64,000 bases of DNA from Planomicrobium soli (GCF_003014655.1 NZ_PYAT01000002.1:186001-250000), one strand, 5' to 3'; shown: positions 52,285-61,673, counted from the first letter of the stretch. The notes: a model not told the origin generated them from the sequence alone. A program made the numbers and translations.

Positions 52285-52593
52285 TTTATCACCTGTTCTG
52301 TAAAACTGAAAATCTTTATATGAATAGATATATCGAAGTCATTTAATAATGATTAATCAATCTGGGCTCTTTCTGTTTTTCATCTAATCATCATACCATC
52401 TATCCAAGAAAATTATCTTCTTTAAATTTGAAGAAATAAAGGCGCCACCTTCGAGACAGCAGAACGGCTTTATGCCTCCCATAATAAAAGAGTTCAGTCT
52501 CTGATTGCCAGAATACTCGTCCAGTTGGTCACTATAAAAAACAGTTTTCGCCGTTTGAGACATCTTCCTTCTATTCTCACATTTTTTATGAAT
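52285..52593. other. Intergenic region upstream of helicase
   Basis: About 310 bases without a supportable gene. A minus-strand frame (to 52384) contains an in-frame ATG with AGAAGGAAG directly adjacent and a KTVFYSDQLDEY-like start that faintly recalls an acyltransferase N-terminus, but it ends after 60 codons. It may be a 5' gene relic. Confidence 0.4.
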
Positions 52594-52636
52594 ACAAAAA
52601 TCCACCCCTTGATAAATCATGCGGGGTGGATTTTTA
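52594..52636 (-). terminator. Terminator of 2HCT transporter gene
   Basis: Stem AAATCCACCCC / GGGGTGGATTT with a 14-base loop, then TTTTTG on the minus strand. It also has a T-run on the plus strand. Confidence 0.85.
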
Positions 52637-52693
52637 TAGGATATATCTTTTACTGGATTATCCAGAAGTGTTCCTTGGCCAGGAAGCATTTCT

Positions 52694-54004
52694 TTAAATG
52701 AAGAACGGTATGAATAAGCTGGCCAAAAGCAAGATCAACGCGCCGCCAAGACGCGAGGAGATTTGTGCAAATGGCATCAATTCCATTCTTCTGGCAGCGG
52801 ATAAAACGGCGACATCGCCAGTTCCGCCCATATTCGCCATACAAAGTCCCGCTGTAATCGCAGCTTCGATCGGATAAAAGCCCATAAATTTCCCGATCAC
52901 TCCTGAACCGATCACCGCTCCCAAAACGACCGCCAAAACAATCAGCACGTATTGAACGCTCAAAGCATTAAGAACCGCTTCCAAATCCGTATATGCTACG
53001 CCGATTCCGACCAAAAGGGCATTGGTCCAGTTTCGCGCAACAAATTCATACCATTGGCTTGCGCCTTCTACTATCACTTCCGGCATTACATTAGCCACTT
53101 TCAGCATCGCAACCAGAATAATCATAATGGCATAAGGATGCAGCGGTATGAAATCACCTAGAATATTGCCTAGAATATAGAACGATACAGCTGCCAATAC
53201 CCCGATGCCCATCTTAGCCAAATTGTATTCCGGTGTTTCCTTTTTCTCATAATAGAAACCTCTGATCAATTGACCATTCCCGGTCAGACTCGGGTACTTG
53301 TTCCCGATCAAGTTTAAGACGCTGGCAAGAATAATGGCAAAGACGTTCCCGAGCGCCAGGGCCGGAACAAGGATTGATAAATAATAGCCAGGTTCATTTC
53401 CGAGCATTTCAGAATAGACTTGAGACATCGGCACAGCGCCTGCGCCCATACCGCCGCCCATGATCGGCATTGCGATGACGAGCACCGCTTCTTGTACGCT
53501 AAACCCAAGAATCAGTCCCACTAATGCGGCAAGGGCAACGGCGCCGGCTACTGAAGCCAGCAGCGGCAACGCATAACGGACCCCTGCTTTCACTAGTATT
53601 TTCGACTCCATTCCCAAAATGCTTCCCGTAATCAATGCAGCGATATAGAAGTTCAAGAAATCGCTGTCTTTCATAAATTCAGAAATGACCGTGGCCGTAC
53701 TTTCAGGCATAAGTCCGCTATAGACCATATACGCAGAACCGAAAATGGCTACGATTGCGCCGCCACCTAAAAACGTGCGGACGATCGGTGTATGGTTGCC
53801 GAACCATCCGAGCAGTTCTCCCAGTACCATCATGATCAGCAAACCGCCGATCATGCCGGCTGGCAGGTTTTCCGTATACATTGCGTAAATCGCAATTACT
53901 GAAAAGATGCCAAACCAGAGAATCGGCATATTAAAAATTGTAAATTTCCCTCTATCTTTTTTCAATGGCACCTCTGACGGTACTTGTTGTTTCGTATCTT
54001 TCAT
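52694..54004 (-). CDS. 2-hydroxycarboxylate:Na+ symporter (CitS/MaeN/CimH family)
   Basis: A 436-residue membrane protein with about eleven helices and the two family GGxG re-entrant loops, MGGGMGAGAVPM and MANMGGTGDVAV. The N-terminus carries a short polar leader. Members take up malate, citrate or lactate with Na+ or H+. In B. subtilis the homologous maeN is controlled by MalK/MalR, and here the equivalent kinase and regulator genes lie upstream in the same direction. A cre site precedes it, so glucose repression is likely. Malate is the best guess for the substrate. Confidence 0.9.
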   Translation of the reverse strand: MKDTKQQVPSEVPLKKDRGKFTIFNMPILWFGIFSVIAIYAMYTENLPAGMIGGLLIMMVLGELLGWFGNHTPIVRTFLGGGAIVAIFGSAYMVYSGLMPESTATVISEFMKDSDFLNFYIAALITGSILGMESKILVKAGVRYALPLLASVAGAVALAALVGLILGFSVQEAVLVIAMPIMGGGMGAGAVPMSQVYSEMLGNEPGYYLSILVPALALGNVFAIILASVLNLIGNKYPSLTGNGQLIRGFYYEKKETPEYNLAKMGIGVLAAVSFYILGNILGDFIPLHPYAIMIILVAMLKVANVMPEVIVEGASQWYEFVARNWTNALLVGIGVAYTDLEAVLNALSVQYVLIVLAVVLGAVIGSGVIGKFMGFYPIEAAITAGLCMANMGGTGDVAVLSAARRMELMPFAQISSRLGGALILLLASLFIPFFI

Positions 54005-54102
54005 TTCTGCTCACCCCGTCTTTTTTACTTTAAACAACTTATCCGTTGCCCTTGATTTCTGTCTTTCTTCCAAAAAGCTGCCCATCTCCTAATCGCGATT
54101 AG

Positions 54103-54116
54103 GGTAAGCGCTTTCA
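54103..54116 (-). promoter_or_regulatory. Catabolite-responsive element (cre)
   Basis: TGAAAGCGCTTACC on the minus strand. It matches the CcpA consensus TGWAARCGYTWNCW in 13 of 14 positions. It lies about 100 bases upstream of the transporter ATG, in the right place for repression of transport by preferred sugars. Confidence 0.65.
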
Positions 54117-54187
54117 ATTATTGTTCTTATCATAAATAAGTTTTCTGAAATCTTATAGCTTATGGAAGTATTGATATTATTGTAATT

Positions 54188-54218
54188 AAAAAAAGCAACC
54201 GCTTTGGTTGCTTTTTAT
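54188..54218 (-). terminator. Terminator of two-component operon
   Basis: AAAAAGCAACC / GGTTGCTTTTT stem with TTTTTAATTAC on the minus strand. It overlaps the regulator stop codon and separates it from the transporter promoter. Confidence 0.85.
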
Positions 54219-54931
54219 AAATAGGGGTTAAGCCGGTGTGAACCTTCTTTATTTAACGCGTATTGATAAATTGGCCTGCCAACTCCGTAGATCAAATCTT
54301 CGTCCAAGTAATTGATATCTGTTAAAAACTTCAAATACTTTCTCACTGACACTCTGGAAATATTGACCGCTTGCGCAAGCTCTTCCGTAGAGAAAGTTCC
54401 TGTCTTTTGCATGCGGATTACATCATTAATGGTATGCAGCGTAGTTTTTGTTAATCCTTTTGGCAATGCTGGCAAGTTCTGCGTCGCCAGATCAGATGTG
54501 TTCTTTTTCCGAAGCAAGCGATCCAGTTCTGGCTGGCTAACCCGGTCTTTAACATTGAACTTATAATGATGGTTTTTGTATTGTACCAGCGCCTCCTGAA
54601 AACGGCTGAATTCAAACGGTTTTATCAAGTAATCGACAGCTCCAAGCCGCAACGCCTGCTGGACTTGAAGGATTTCAGAAGCTGCCGTTATTAAAATAAC
54701 ATCGAGGTCCTGCTTTTGCTCGCGGATCCACCTCAGAAAATCAATGCCATTCGATCCGGGCATGTGAATATCAAGCAAAATCAAATCGATTTCCTTTTTT
54801 GCCAGCAATTCAATGGCCTGATCGGTATTTGCTGCACTATCGCTGACGATGAAGCCGTCAATCTGTTCAACGTATTGACGGTTTAACGCTGCAACCATCG
54901 GATCATCTTCTACAATCAATACTTTAATCAT
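54215..54931 (-). CDS. CitB/DcuR-family response regulator (MalR-like)
   Basis: A 238-residue regulator. The receiver has D9/D10 and phosphoacceptor D54 in LLDIHMPG, with IKPFEFSRF around the lysine. The C-terminal DNA-binding half has the winged HTH typical of this family (LAQAVNISRVSVRKYLKFL). The ATG at 54931 overlaps the kinase stop by 8 bases (ATGATTAA), with AGGAG nine bases before; an ATG three codons earlier touches the AGGAG and is less likely. It should activate the transporter gene. Confidence 0.92.
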   Translation of the reverse strand: MIKVLIVEDDPMVAALNRQYVEQIDGFIVSDSAANTDQAIELLAKKEIDLILLDIHMPGSNGIDFLRWIREQKQDLDVILITAASEILQVQQALRLGAVDYLIKPFEFSRFQEALVQYKNHHYKFNVKDRVSQPELDRLLRKKNTSDLATQNLPALPKGLTKTTLHTINDVIRMQKTGTFSTEELAQAVNISRVSVRKYLKFLTDINYLDEDLIYGVGRPIYQYALNKEGSHRLNPYL

Positions 54932-56522
54932 CGCTGTCATCTCCTGCTTGATAAGGAACTAGAATACTAAATGTCGAGCCTTTATCCAGCTCCGATATTA
55001 CTTCAATCGAACCTTCGAGCTTCTCAACGCTATTTTTCACCAAGTAAAGCCCAAATCCTCGCCGATCCCCTTCTTTGGAAGAAATCCCTTTTGCAAAAAT
55101 GGCTTCCTGCATGTCTTCTGGGATGCCAGACCCCATATCCATTACAGTTATAGCCAGCAATTCATCTATATATGAGAACTGGACACTAATGTTCTTTTGC
55201 ACCGTGCCTGTAACATTTTCAATCGCGTTGTCAATTACATTTCCAACAATTGTAATTAGTTCATGCGTTACAGCCGAATCGCTTGGCTTCGGTATTTCTG
55301 TTTCACAGCTTACTGTCAACTCAACGTGGGCTTCTCTGGCGTAGCTGATTTTCCCAATAATAAAGCCAGCAAAGACCGGGTCTTTAACGTGGCGCGTAAC
55401 ATTTCCGACTTCATGCACTTGATGATCAACCAGCTTTGCGATAAAGCGGGCTACTTGCTCATATTCCTCTAGTTTGATCATGCCGAGCAACACGTGGAGC
55501 TGGTTCATAAATTCGTGAGACTGAGCGCGCAACGTTTCCGCATACATCTCTACACCGGTCAGCTGCTCGGCCAGCTGGTTGATTTCTGTCTTGTCACGAA
55601 ATGTGGCAATCGCTCCAACGACCTTGTTATTTACTACAAGCGGAACCCTGTTCGAAATAATGGAGACGCCATTGAGATTCTGCTCCTCGTCTAAAATTGG
55701 TTTTCTTTCACCCAATACGCGGTCCAGCATTAAGCCGGGTAAAAATGCATTGATCTCCATTCCAATCGGCTCTTTTTCCAAAAAACCAGCTCTTTGAAAA
55801 ATCTGTCGGGCCGATTTGTTTACCAGCACAATTCTGGAATCTTTGTCGATAGCAATAATTCCTTCATAGACCGAATGGAGCATCTGGTTCCGTTCTTCGT
55901 GGATACGTGCAATGGCATACGGTTCCAAGCCAAACAAACTTTTCTTGATGTACCGCGCCAGCCAGAAAGCGCCAACAACTCCAAATAATAACCCAATGAG
56001 CGAACCGGTAAGGATTCGCCTTTGATTCTGTTGTATGGCTTCTTCGACTTCTTTTAAAGAAATTCCCACTGCCACTGCACCAACCTGATTTCCATTGCTA
56101 TCGAAAATTGGCCTAAACGACCGTATGGATTCCCCAAGCGTCCCTTCTGACCTCGACGTATATTCCTCGCCCCGAAGTACGCGCTTCTCATCACCGCCGG
56201 CAAACGGGCTGCCAATCAATTCCGGATTCGGATGCGATTTCCGTATCCCATCCATGTCCATGACAACGACGAACAGCACCTCCGTAGCTTGCTGTATGGC
56301 AAGTGCATAGTTCTGGATCGAACCCGTTGCATCAGCTTGCAAACCATTTTGGACCACTTGCGACTCTGCTACTATCCGTGAAGTGCTAACCACTTTTTCT
56401 TTTAATTGGTTTTCTATATTTTCGCTTGCTGAATCGGTAACAAGAAGGTTGGTGATCAGCAAAGATACTAAAACAACAAAGCAAACAAAAAACACAATAA
56501 TGGTACTTAGTCTAAAACGCAA
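54924..56522 (-). CDS. CitA/DcuS-family sensor histidine kinase (MalK-like)
   Basis: A 532-residue kinase. Helix 1 (about 8-28), an extracellular PAS/Cache domain (30-165) with the ligand-pocket segment GIRKSHPNPELIG, helix 2 (about 170-190) and a cytoplasmic PAS domain (about 205-310) come first. Then follow the phosphoacceptor H336 in SHEFMNQLHVLLG and an ATPase domain with DMGSGIPE. It would sense a dicarboxylate or citrate outside the cell. The order kinase, regulator, transporter on one strand is the usual one. Confidence 0.92.
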   Translation of the reverse strand: MRFRLSTIIVFFVCFVVLVSLLITNLLVTDSASENIENQLKEKVVSTSRIVAESQVVQNGLQADATGSIQNYALAIQQATEVLFVVVMDMDGIRKSHPNPELIGSPFAGGDEKRVLRGEEYTSRSEGTLGESIRSFRPIFDSNGNQVGAVAVGISLKEVEEAIQQNQRRILTGSLIGLLFGVVGAFWLARYIKKSLFGLEPYAIARIHEERNQMLHSVYEGIIAIDKDSRIVLVNKSARQIFQRAGFLEKEPIGMEINAFLPGLMLDRVLGERKPILDEEQNLNGVSIISNRVPLVVNNKVVGAIATFRDKTEINQLAEQLTGVEMYAETLRAQSHEFMNQLHVLLGMIKLEEYEQVARFIAKLVDHQVHEVGNVTRHVKDPVFAGFIIGKISYAREAHVELTVSCETEIPKPSDSAVTHELITIVGNVIDNAIENVTGTVQKNISVQFSYIDELLAITVMDMGSGIPEDMQEAIFAKGISSKEGDRRGFGLYLVKNSVEKLEGSIEVISELDKGSTFSILVPYQAGDDSDD

Positions 56523-56721
56523 AGAACTCGTAATTTGCCACCTCTTTCTGCAAATGCAGGATTTCTTTATTAAAAGGCTATTTCTGAATATAAGTTAAAG
56601 TTGACCTCGAGACGAAACTTACATCGACTTGCCTGAACTATTCCTATCTGATTATCATATCATCTATTATTCGGAACGATCTTTTTAATAGTGAATTCTA
56701 TACCATCAACGCTCTTTAATC

Positions 56722-56762
56722 ACAAAAAAATCCCTCAGCGAATCAGACTCGCTCGGGATTTG
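56722..56762 (-). terminator. Terminator of crt operon
   Basis: AATCCCGAGCGAGTCTG hairpin with GGGATTTTTTTG on the minus strand. It overlaps the last nine codons of the acyltransferase gene. Confidence 0.8.
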
Positions 56763-57244
56763 TTTTGCTTTTGAATGATTAACCGCTCCAGGCGCGGGCG
56801 GTTATAGCGCTGGGCCAAGATGAACGGGGCGTTGAACAAAACAGCGTAAGCTACATTTGCCCAAAATATGCCGACAGGATTCCAAAGCAGAAATAGAGGC
56901 GCCGGAATTATCGACAGCCAATGCGTCAATTCAGCTCTTCTGGATTCGACCAGGAACTCAGTCAAAGACGAAGAATCCCGGCCATGAAGCGCCTTTTTGT
57001 TATAGGCTTTCGGAAAAAGCATGGATCCGTCTGGAAGCTGCTGTTTCCAATCCTTCACCCGGAAAAGCCGCTGCCACAATTCGCCATTGCGCTCAAAGCG
57101 GATGGGTTGAAACAACCCTTGATGGTGGACGAACCACTGAAAAGGAATTCTATAAATGCCATAAGAAATGCTGAGATGGAAAAACATCCACGCAACGATA
57201 TCGGCCAGCACAAGCCAACCGGTCGATAATTGGATTAACGGCAT
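56735..57244 (-). CDS. crtO: CrtO-like glycosyl-4,4'-diaponeurosporenoate acyltransferase
   Basis: A 169-residue membrane protein matching staphylococcal CrtO in length and pattern. It has an N-terminal helix, a LFQPIRFERNGELWQRLF loop with DWKQQLPDG, then two C-terminal helices. CrtO adds the fatty acid in the last step of staphyloxanthin synthesis; in Planococcaceae an equivalent acylation of a C30 glucoside is likely. It is the last gene of the crt cluster, 68 bases after crtP. Note that no glycosyltransferase (crtQ) is present between them. Confidence 0.85.
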   Translation of the reverse strand: MPLIQLSTGWLVLADIVAWMFFHLSISYGIYRIPFQWFVHHQGLFQPIRFERNGELWQRLFRVKDWKQQLPDGSMLFPKAYNKKALHGRDSSSLTEFLVESRRAELTHWLSIIPAPLFLLWNPVGIFWANVAYAVLFNAPFILAQRYNRPRLERLIIQKQNKSRASLIR

Positions 57245-57312
57245 TGGTGAATCACCTCAGCACTTTGATCAGATTTAGGCATTGCGCCTTTCCATCAACT
57301 ATTTCAAGCAGC

Positions 57313-58812
57313 TTATTTCGCCTTATCGCGCTTTACGATTTTTTCACTCACTTGCTGTCCGCTCAGTGTCACCATTGGCATTCCGCCGCCAGGGTTGACA
57401 GTGCCGCCGACAAAATAAAGATTGTCATAAAGCTCACTCTGTTTTTGGTTTTTGAAGCCTTTATTAGTCTTTTTGTTGGAAACCGTACCGTAAATAGCGC
57501 CCCGGTGGGATCCGTAAGTGCGCTCAATATCGTGAGGCGTCCAGACATCACGCGTTACAATGTTGTCCCGCAATCCATGCAGCCCCATGCGTTCCAGCTT
57601 TCTGAGAACCGTTTCTTCGAATTTCAAATAGTCATCGGCTGTAAACGGCTTGTCTTGTATATACGGAATATGCGGCAGGATTTTTAAGTTTTCGTGTCCA
57701 GGAGGGGCTTGTGATGGATCGGTTTTATTGGTATTGACAACGTAGATGGTGGGATCATCCGGCAGCTCGTGCTTTTTGAACACTTTCTCCATTTGTTCGT
57801 GCAGATTTTCCGAAAAGAAGAAATTGTGGTGGTTGAGAAACGGATATTCTTTTTTCACGCCCAGATGCAAAACCAGACCGGAACTCGAAGGTTCAAATTT
57901 CTTTTCCAGCTTTTGGACAAACTTGGGATCTGCTGCCACCATCTTTTTGTAGAACGGAATCACTTCCATATTCGATACGTAATAATCGGCTGTCTTCACC
58001 GAACCATCTTCAAGTTCGATCCCCATGATATGGCGGTCCTTACTCGTATGGACTTGCATCACACCGAGGCTGGTATGGATTTGGACTCCGGCTTCTTTTG
58101 CCAGCCTTGTCAACCCTTCTGCCAGTTTATGCATACCGCCCGGCACATACCAGCAGCCTTGGACATGCTGCATGTAAATCATCATATTGAGAACGGCAGG
58201 TGCGTTATAAGGAGAAGAACCGACATATTTGACGAAATAAGATAGCATATCGCGCAGATGCGGGTTACCGATGCGTTTGGAAATGGCACCGTGCATGGTG
58301 GAACCCAAATCAAATCCTTTCAACGATGAAATGATGCCTTGCTTCATGATCACTTCTTTCGTCGAATCAAACCCTTTTTCGAAATAGCCGGCTTCTGTTG
58401 TATCATAGAGCCGCTTCGCGTATTTCAAAAACGAATAATACTCTTTAATATCTTTGCGGGTAAGCGAAGGATTTCTTTGTTCCATCAACTGAAGATCTCC
58501 ATACAGATCCAATACCGTGCCATCCGGAAAGAAAGAGCGCCACTCGCGATTAAGCCGCTTCATCGGTACATAATCAGCCATCCGTTTCCCACTGCCACGG
58601 AATAATCTTTCAAAAATATGCGGCATCGTTAAAATGGACGGCCCGAGGTCAAAACCGAAACCATCCTGTTCAAGGCGGTTTAGTTTCCCGCCCACATGTG
58701 CGTTCTTTTCATATAAAGAAACAGCGTATCCGTTTTGCGCGAGGGAAATAGCGGCCGACAAGCCACCCAGTCCTCCTCCAATAACGAGTACGGATTTTTT
58801 AGGATTCGCCAT
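57313..58812 (-). CDS. crtP: Diaponeurosporene oxygenase (CrtP/CrtNb-like)
   Basis: A 499-residue flavoprotein of the phytoene-desaturase family. The FAD motif is VLVIGGGLGGLSAAISLAQN, with FDLGPSILTMP, and the C-terminal YFVGGTVNPGGGMPMV. CrtP-type enzymes oxidise the terminal methyl of C30 carotenoids. Its length is close to staphylococcal CrtP (about 497). The ATG at 58812 has AAGAAGGACGG upstream; a longer frame from 58848 is rejected. A 243-base gap to crtM contains no gene and may hold a second promoter. Confidence 0.88.
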   Translation of the reverse strand: MANPKKSVLVIGGGLGGLSAAISLAQNGYAVSLYEKNAHVGGKLNRLEQDGFGFDLGPSILTMPHIFERLFRGSGKRMADYVPMKRLNREWRSFFPDGTVLDLYGDLQLMEQRNPSLTRKDIKEYYSFLKYAKRLYDTTEAGYFEKGFDSTKEVIMKQGIISSLKGFDLGSTMHGAISKRIGNPHLRDMLSYFVKYVGSSPYNAPAVLNMMIYMQHVQGCWYVPGGMHKLAEGLTRLAKEAGVQIHTSLGVMQVHTSKDRHIMGIELEDGSVKTADYYVSNMEVIPFYKKMVAADPKFVQKLEKKFEPSSSGLVLHLGVKKEYPFLNHHNFFFSENLHEQMEKVFKKHELPDDPTIYVVNTNKTDPSQAPPGHENLKILPHIPYIQDKPFTADDYLKFEETVLRKLERMGLHGLRDNIVTRDVWTPHDIERTYGSHRGAIYGTVSNKKTNKGFKNQKQSELYDNLYFVGGTVNPGGGMPMVTLSGQQVSEKIVKRDKAK

Positions 58813-59054
58813 ACATGTACCGTCCTTCTTTCCAAATTTTTTCTTCAATTTTGTTTAAATCACTATAGTGGGTGGATGCTATTGCACAAGCCGCTCTAAG
58901 AAACCTATGTGCTTTGCCTTGCTATGACAGCTTTGAAACACGGAGCACTATTTTGCTCTAAGTTCACTAAAAGATATGAAGCAATACAGTAGAAACTCCC
59001 CTGGCAAGCGGAGCTATTTTGCGGAATATCGACAAGTGCAACTTCATATTCACT
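58813..59054. other. Gap between crtM and crtP
   Basis: About 240 bases without a gene. On the minus strand TTGTGC, 16 bases, TATAGT (near 58872-58900) is a weak promoter candidate for crtP-crtO. No terminator is seen, so read-through from crtNM is also possible. Confidence 0.45.
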
Positions 59055-59912
59055 TTATCTGACCGAGTTAGTCAGTATCCGGATCATTTCCTGTTTGGTC
59101 ACAAAGTTTTTCCGCGCAAAACAATCATAGTTGTTTTGGCGGACGCTATCCAAAATTCCCCGGTAAACTTGTGCAGAAACTTGAACGGGAAGCCGGCTGT
59201 CCCTGTCGAAGTTTGATATGCAGTCAAGAAATTCGGCATACAGCTTTTCAGCGCGCTTAGCCATCCCTTCCCAAACTTCCACAAAACCCTCGTTAATCTC
59301 GGAGTTTGCCAGTTGATCAACACGGTATCCGTTTTTCTGGAGTTCCGCGGCAGGAAGATAAATTCTTCCTTTTTCACGATAGTCTTCTCCTACATCCCGC
59401 AGAATATTCGTCAATTGCATGGCAATGCCCAGACTGACAGCGGCATCTGTGCAGTCCACTTTCGAATCTGAGGCGATGATGGGCAACAGCATGCGGCCGA
59501 CTGAGCCGGCCACGTAATAACTGTAGGTTTCAACATCCTCCAGCGTTTTCGGAGTGGAAAAAGAGATGTCCATCCGCTGCCCTTTAATCTGATCGTAAAA
59601 TGGATCAAGGTCCATTTCGTAGGTGTTGAAGACAATGCGCAATGCGCGCCACAATGGATGATCGATTTCCTCTCTTTGAGCAAACCGGTCGAGTTCAGCT
59701 GTCAATTTGTCCAAAGCCAGCAGCTGGGCGGCATTTCCGCGATTTTCATCAACACTGTCATCCGCTGTCCGGCAAAAAGCATAAATAGCATAGACCGCTC
59801 GGGCTTTTTCCTCAGGCAGTTTTGAAAAGGCGTAGTAAAAACTTTTTGAATGTCGTTTAATGATCTGTTCGCAAAACGCAAAGTCTTCTTGGACAGACAA
59901 TTGAGCAGTCAT
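59055..59912 (-). CDS. crtM: Dehydrosqualene (4,4'-diapophytoene) synthase
   Basis: A 285-residue trans-isoprenyl diphosphate synthase of the squalene/phytoene type. The two Asp-rich motifs are DDSVDE (51-56) and DVGED (172-176). It condenses two farnesyl diphosphates to the C30 precursor. The neighbourhood of crtN, crtP and crtO supports the C30 rather than the C40 assignment. It starts 15 bases after the crtN stop, with AAAGGGGAG as ribosome site. Confidence 0.93.
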   Translation of the reverse strand: MTAQLSVQEDFAFCEQIIKRHSKSFYYAFSKLPEEKARAVYAIYAFCRTADDSVDENRGNAAQLLALDKLTAELDRFAQREEIDHPLWRALRIVFNTYEMDLDPFYDQIKGQRMDISFSTPKTLEDVETYSYYVAGSVGRMLLPIIASDSKVDCTDAAVSLGIAMQLTNILRDVGEDYREKGRIYLPAAELQKNGYRVDQLANSEINEGFVEVWEGMAKRAEKLYAEFLDCISNFDRDSRLPVQVSAQVYRGILDSVRQNNYDCFARKNFVTKQEMIRILTNSVR

Positions 59913-59926
59913 AGAAAGCTCCCCTT

Positions 59927-61447
59927 TCAGCGGGTGTGGAATAGGATTCCTTTGTCATCATGCAATAGCTCTTCCGTTGCAATTCGGGCGGACAACAAGA
60001 CGATCGGAACACCGGCCCCAGGATGTGTGCTGCTTCCTGTAAAGTAAAGGTTTTCGCAATGCGTGGCTTTACTTTGCGGACGCATGTGATTGCTTTGTGC
60101 AAGGGTCGGCTGAAGACCGAAAGTCGCACCATTATAGGCATTGAAGCGGCGTTCAAAGTCCGGCGGCGTCATATACGATTCAGAAACGATCTCCTGTTTC
60201 ACATTTTCAAAGCCTTTGATTTTCTCTAATGCGTCTAAAATGTTGTCGCGGTAATGCTTGATTGTTTCATCGTTCCATTCATATTGTGAACACGATTTAT
60301 CAGACACCGGAACCAGGACATAAAGTCCATCTTTTCCTTCAGGTGCCAAGCTCGCGTCCAGCTTAGAACCAATATAAACATAAAACGATGCTGTGTCGAG
60401 GCGTTTCCCTGAAAAGATGTCGTTCAAATTCTGCTCCAGTTCTTCATTGAAGATGAAGTTGTGCGCATTTGGCACTTCCTCGTATTTTTTGTCCATACCG
60501 AGATACATCAGGAAGCAAGAACATGAATATTTCATGCTGTCGATTTTCTTATCGGTATATTTTCCTTTTGCTTTGGGTTCAGTGACCAGGTTTTTCATCG
60601 CATATGGAAAATCGGCATTGCACATGACAAAGTCCGACGGAACATATTCGCCATTCACACGGATGCCTGTCGCCTGTCCGTTTTCGATCACAATCTCATC
60701 CACCGGCGAATTGTAATGAACCGTGCCGCCCAATTCCAAAAATAATCGTTCAAGCGAGTTAGCTAACGTATACATGCCGCCTTTGATGAACCATACCCCA
60801 TAAAGGAATTCGATCATCGGGATCATCGTATAAAGAGAGGGACCGCTGTAAGGAGAAACACCGATATATAAAGTTTGGAAACTGATCATCTGTTTGAGGC
60901 GTTCGTTTTTGATGTACTTGCTGATGAAGGAATCCGCATTGTCGAACGTCTTAAGCTTCAGTCCTTGGCGCAGCACCGTCGGATTGTAGAAGTCCGTGGG
61001 TTTGCGGAAAGGTTTTTGAAGAAAGTGTTCTTTTGCGACCGTGAAACGGCTGTAAATTTCTTGTATATATTTTAAGAATCCTTGTGTATCTTCTTCCCCG
61101 AATGACTCAAGCGTTTTTGTCAGCTTGATCAAGTCTGAACTGATTTGGTAATGGTCATCTGGAGAGCCTTCGAAAAACACGCTGTACATAGGATCCAGAC
61201 GCTCCATCGGGATATAGTCGTCCGGGTTAACGCCGCACACTTCAAAAACTTCCCGATACAGTTCGGGCATCATGACAATAGTCGGGCCTAAGTCGAACTG
61301 GTAACCATCTTGTTGAATCCTGTGCATTTTCCCGCCGGCCATCGCTTCTTTTTCATATAATGTGACTTCATATCCTGCTTTCTGCAAGCGGCAAGCGCTT
61401 GCAAGCCCAGCTACTCCAGCCCCGATAACACTAACACTCTTTTTCAA
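59927..61447 (-). CDS. crtN: 4,4'-diapophytoene desaturase
   Basis: A 506-residue flavoprotein with the dinucleotide motif VIGAGVAGLASACRLQ, FDLGPTIVMMP and the C-terminal YFTGSSTHPGAGVPIV. It dehydrogenates diapophytoene to diaponeurosporene or lycopene-type C30 products. It opens the operon crtN-crtM-(gap)-crtP-crtO. GAGGAGA precedes the ATG. Its promoter region is divergent from a CarH-like regulator gene. Confidence 0.93.
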   Translation of the reverse strand: MKKSVSVIGAGVAGLASACRLQKAGYEVTLYEKEAMAGGKMHRIQQDGYQFDLGPTIVMMPELYREVFEVCGVNPDDYIPMERLDPMYSVFFEGSPDDHYQISSDLIKLTKTLESFGEEDTQGFLKYIQEIYSRFTVAKEHFLQKPFRKPTDFYNPTVLRQGLKLKTFDNADSFISKYIKNERLKQMISFQTLYIGVSPYSGPSLYTMIPMIEFLYGVWFIKGGMYTLANSLERLFLELGGTVHYNSPVDEIVIENGQATGIRVNGEYVPSDFVMCNADFPYAMKNLVTEPKAKGKYTDKKIDSMKYSCSCFLMYLGMDKKYEEVPNAHNFIFNEELEQNLNDIFSGKRLDTASFYVYIGSKLDASLAPEGKDGLYVLVPVSDKSCSQYEWNDETIKHYRDNILDALEKIKGFENVKQEIVSESYMTPPDFERRFNAYNGATFGLQPTLAQSNHMRPQSKATHCENLYFTGSSTHPGAGVPIVLLSARIATEELLHDDKGILFHTR

Positions 61448-61473
61448 AGGAATCTCCTCAATTCTTTCTTTTA

Positions 61474-61488
61474 GTTAAACACTTTAAC
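61474..61488 (-). promoter_or_regulatory. Inverted repeat at crtN start site (possible operator)
   Basis: GTTAAA-CAC-TTTAAC, perfect arms, immediately downstream of the candidate -10. A bound repressor here would block crtN transcription. Confidence 0.4.
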
Positions 61489-61518
61489 TGTATAACGTTT
61501 CGGCCTAACATTGGACAA
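61489..61518 (-). promoter_or_regulatory. Candidate promoter of crtN operon
   Basis: TTGTCC (61513-61518), 18 bases, TATACA (61489-61494) on the minus strand. About 40 bases before crtN. Confidence 0.45.
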
Positions 61519-61556
61519 TCAAAGATTGAATGCCTGTAATAGTTCTTTTTATTCCC

Positions 61557-61573
61557 TTCAAACGAGGTTTGAA
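61557..61573. promoter_or_regulatory. Inverted repeat in crtN-merR intergenic region
   Basis: TTCAAAC-GAG-GTTTGAA, a perfect 7/3/7 palindrome midway between the divergent genes. Candidate operator for the MerR-type regulator; unproven. Confidence 0.4.
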
Positions 61574-61673
61574 ACATTCAGTGCATAATATTTGTACAAT
61601 GTTTATATATCGTTAGTATAAGGTAATAGAATTAAAAAAACTAGGATTTCATCGAGGAAAGAGGCCCGGCCCA

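Noticed and set aside
52384..52689. 101-codon minus-strand frame between helicase and transporter
   Set aside because: Runs through a strong terminator; only a faint acyltransferase-like start after an internal ATG. Kept as an intergenic note.
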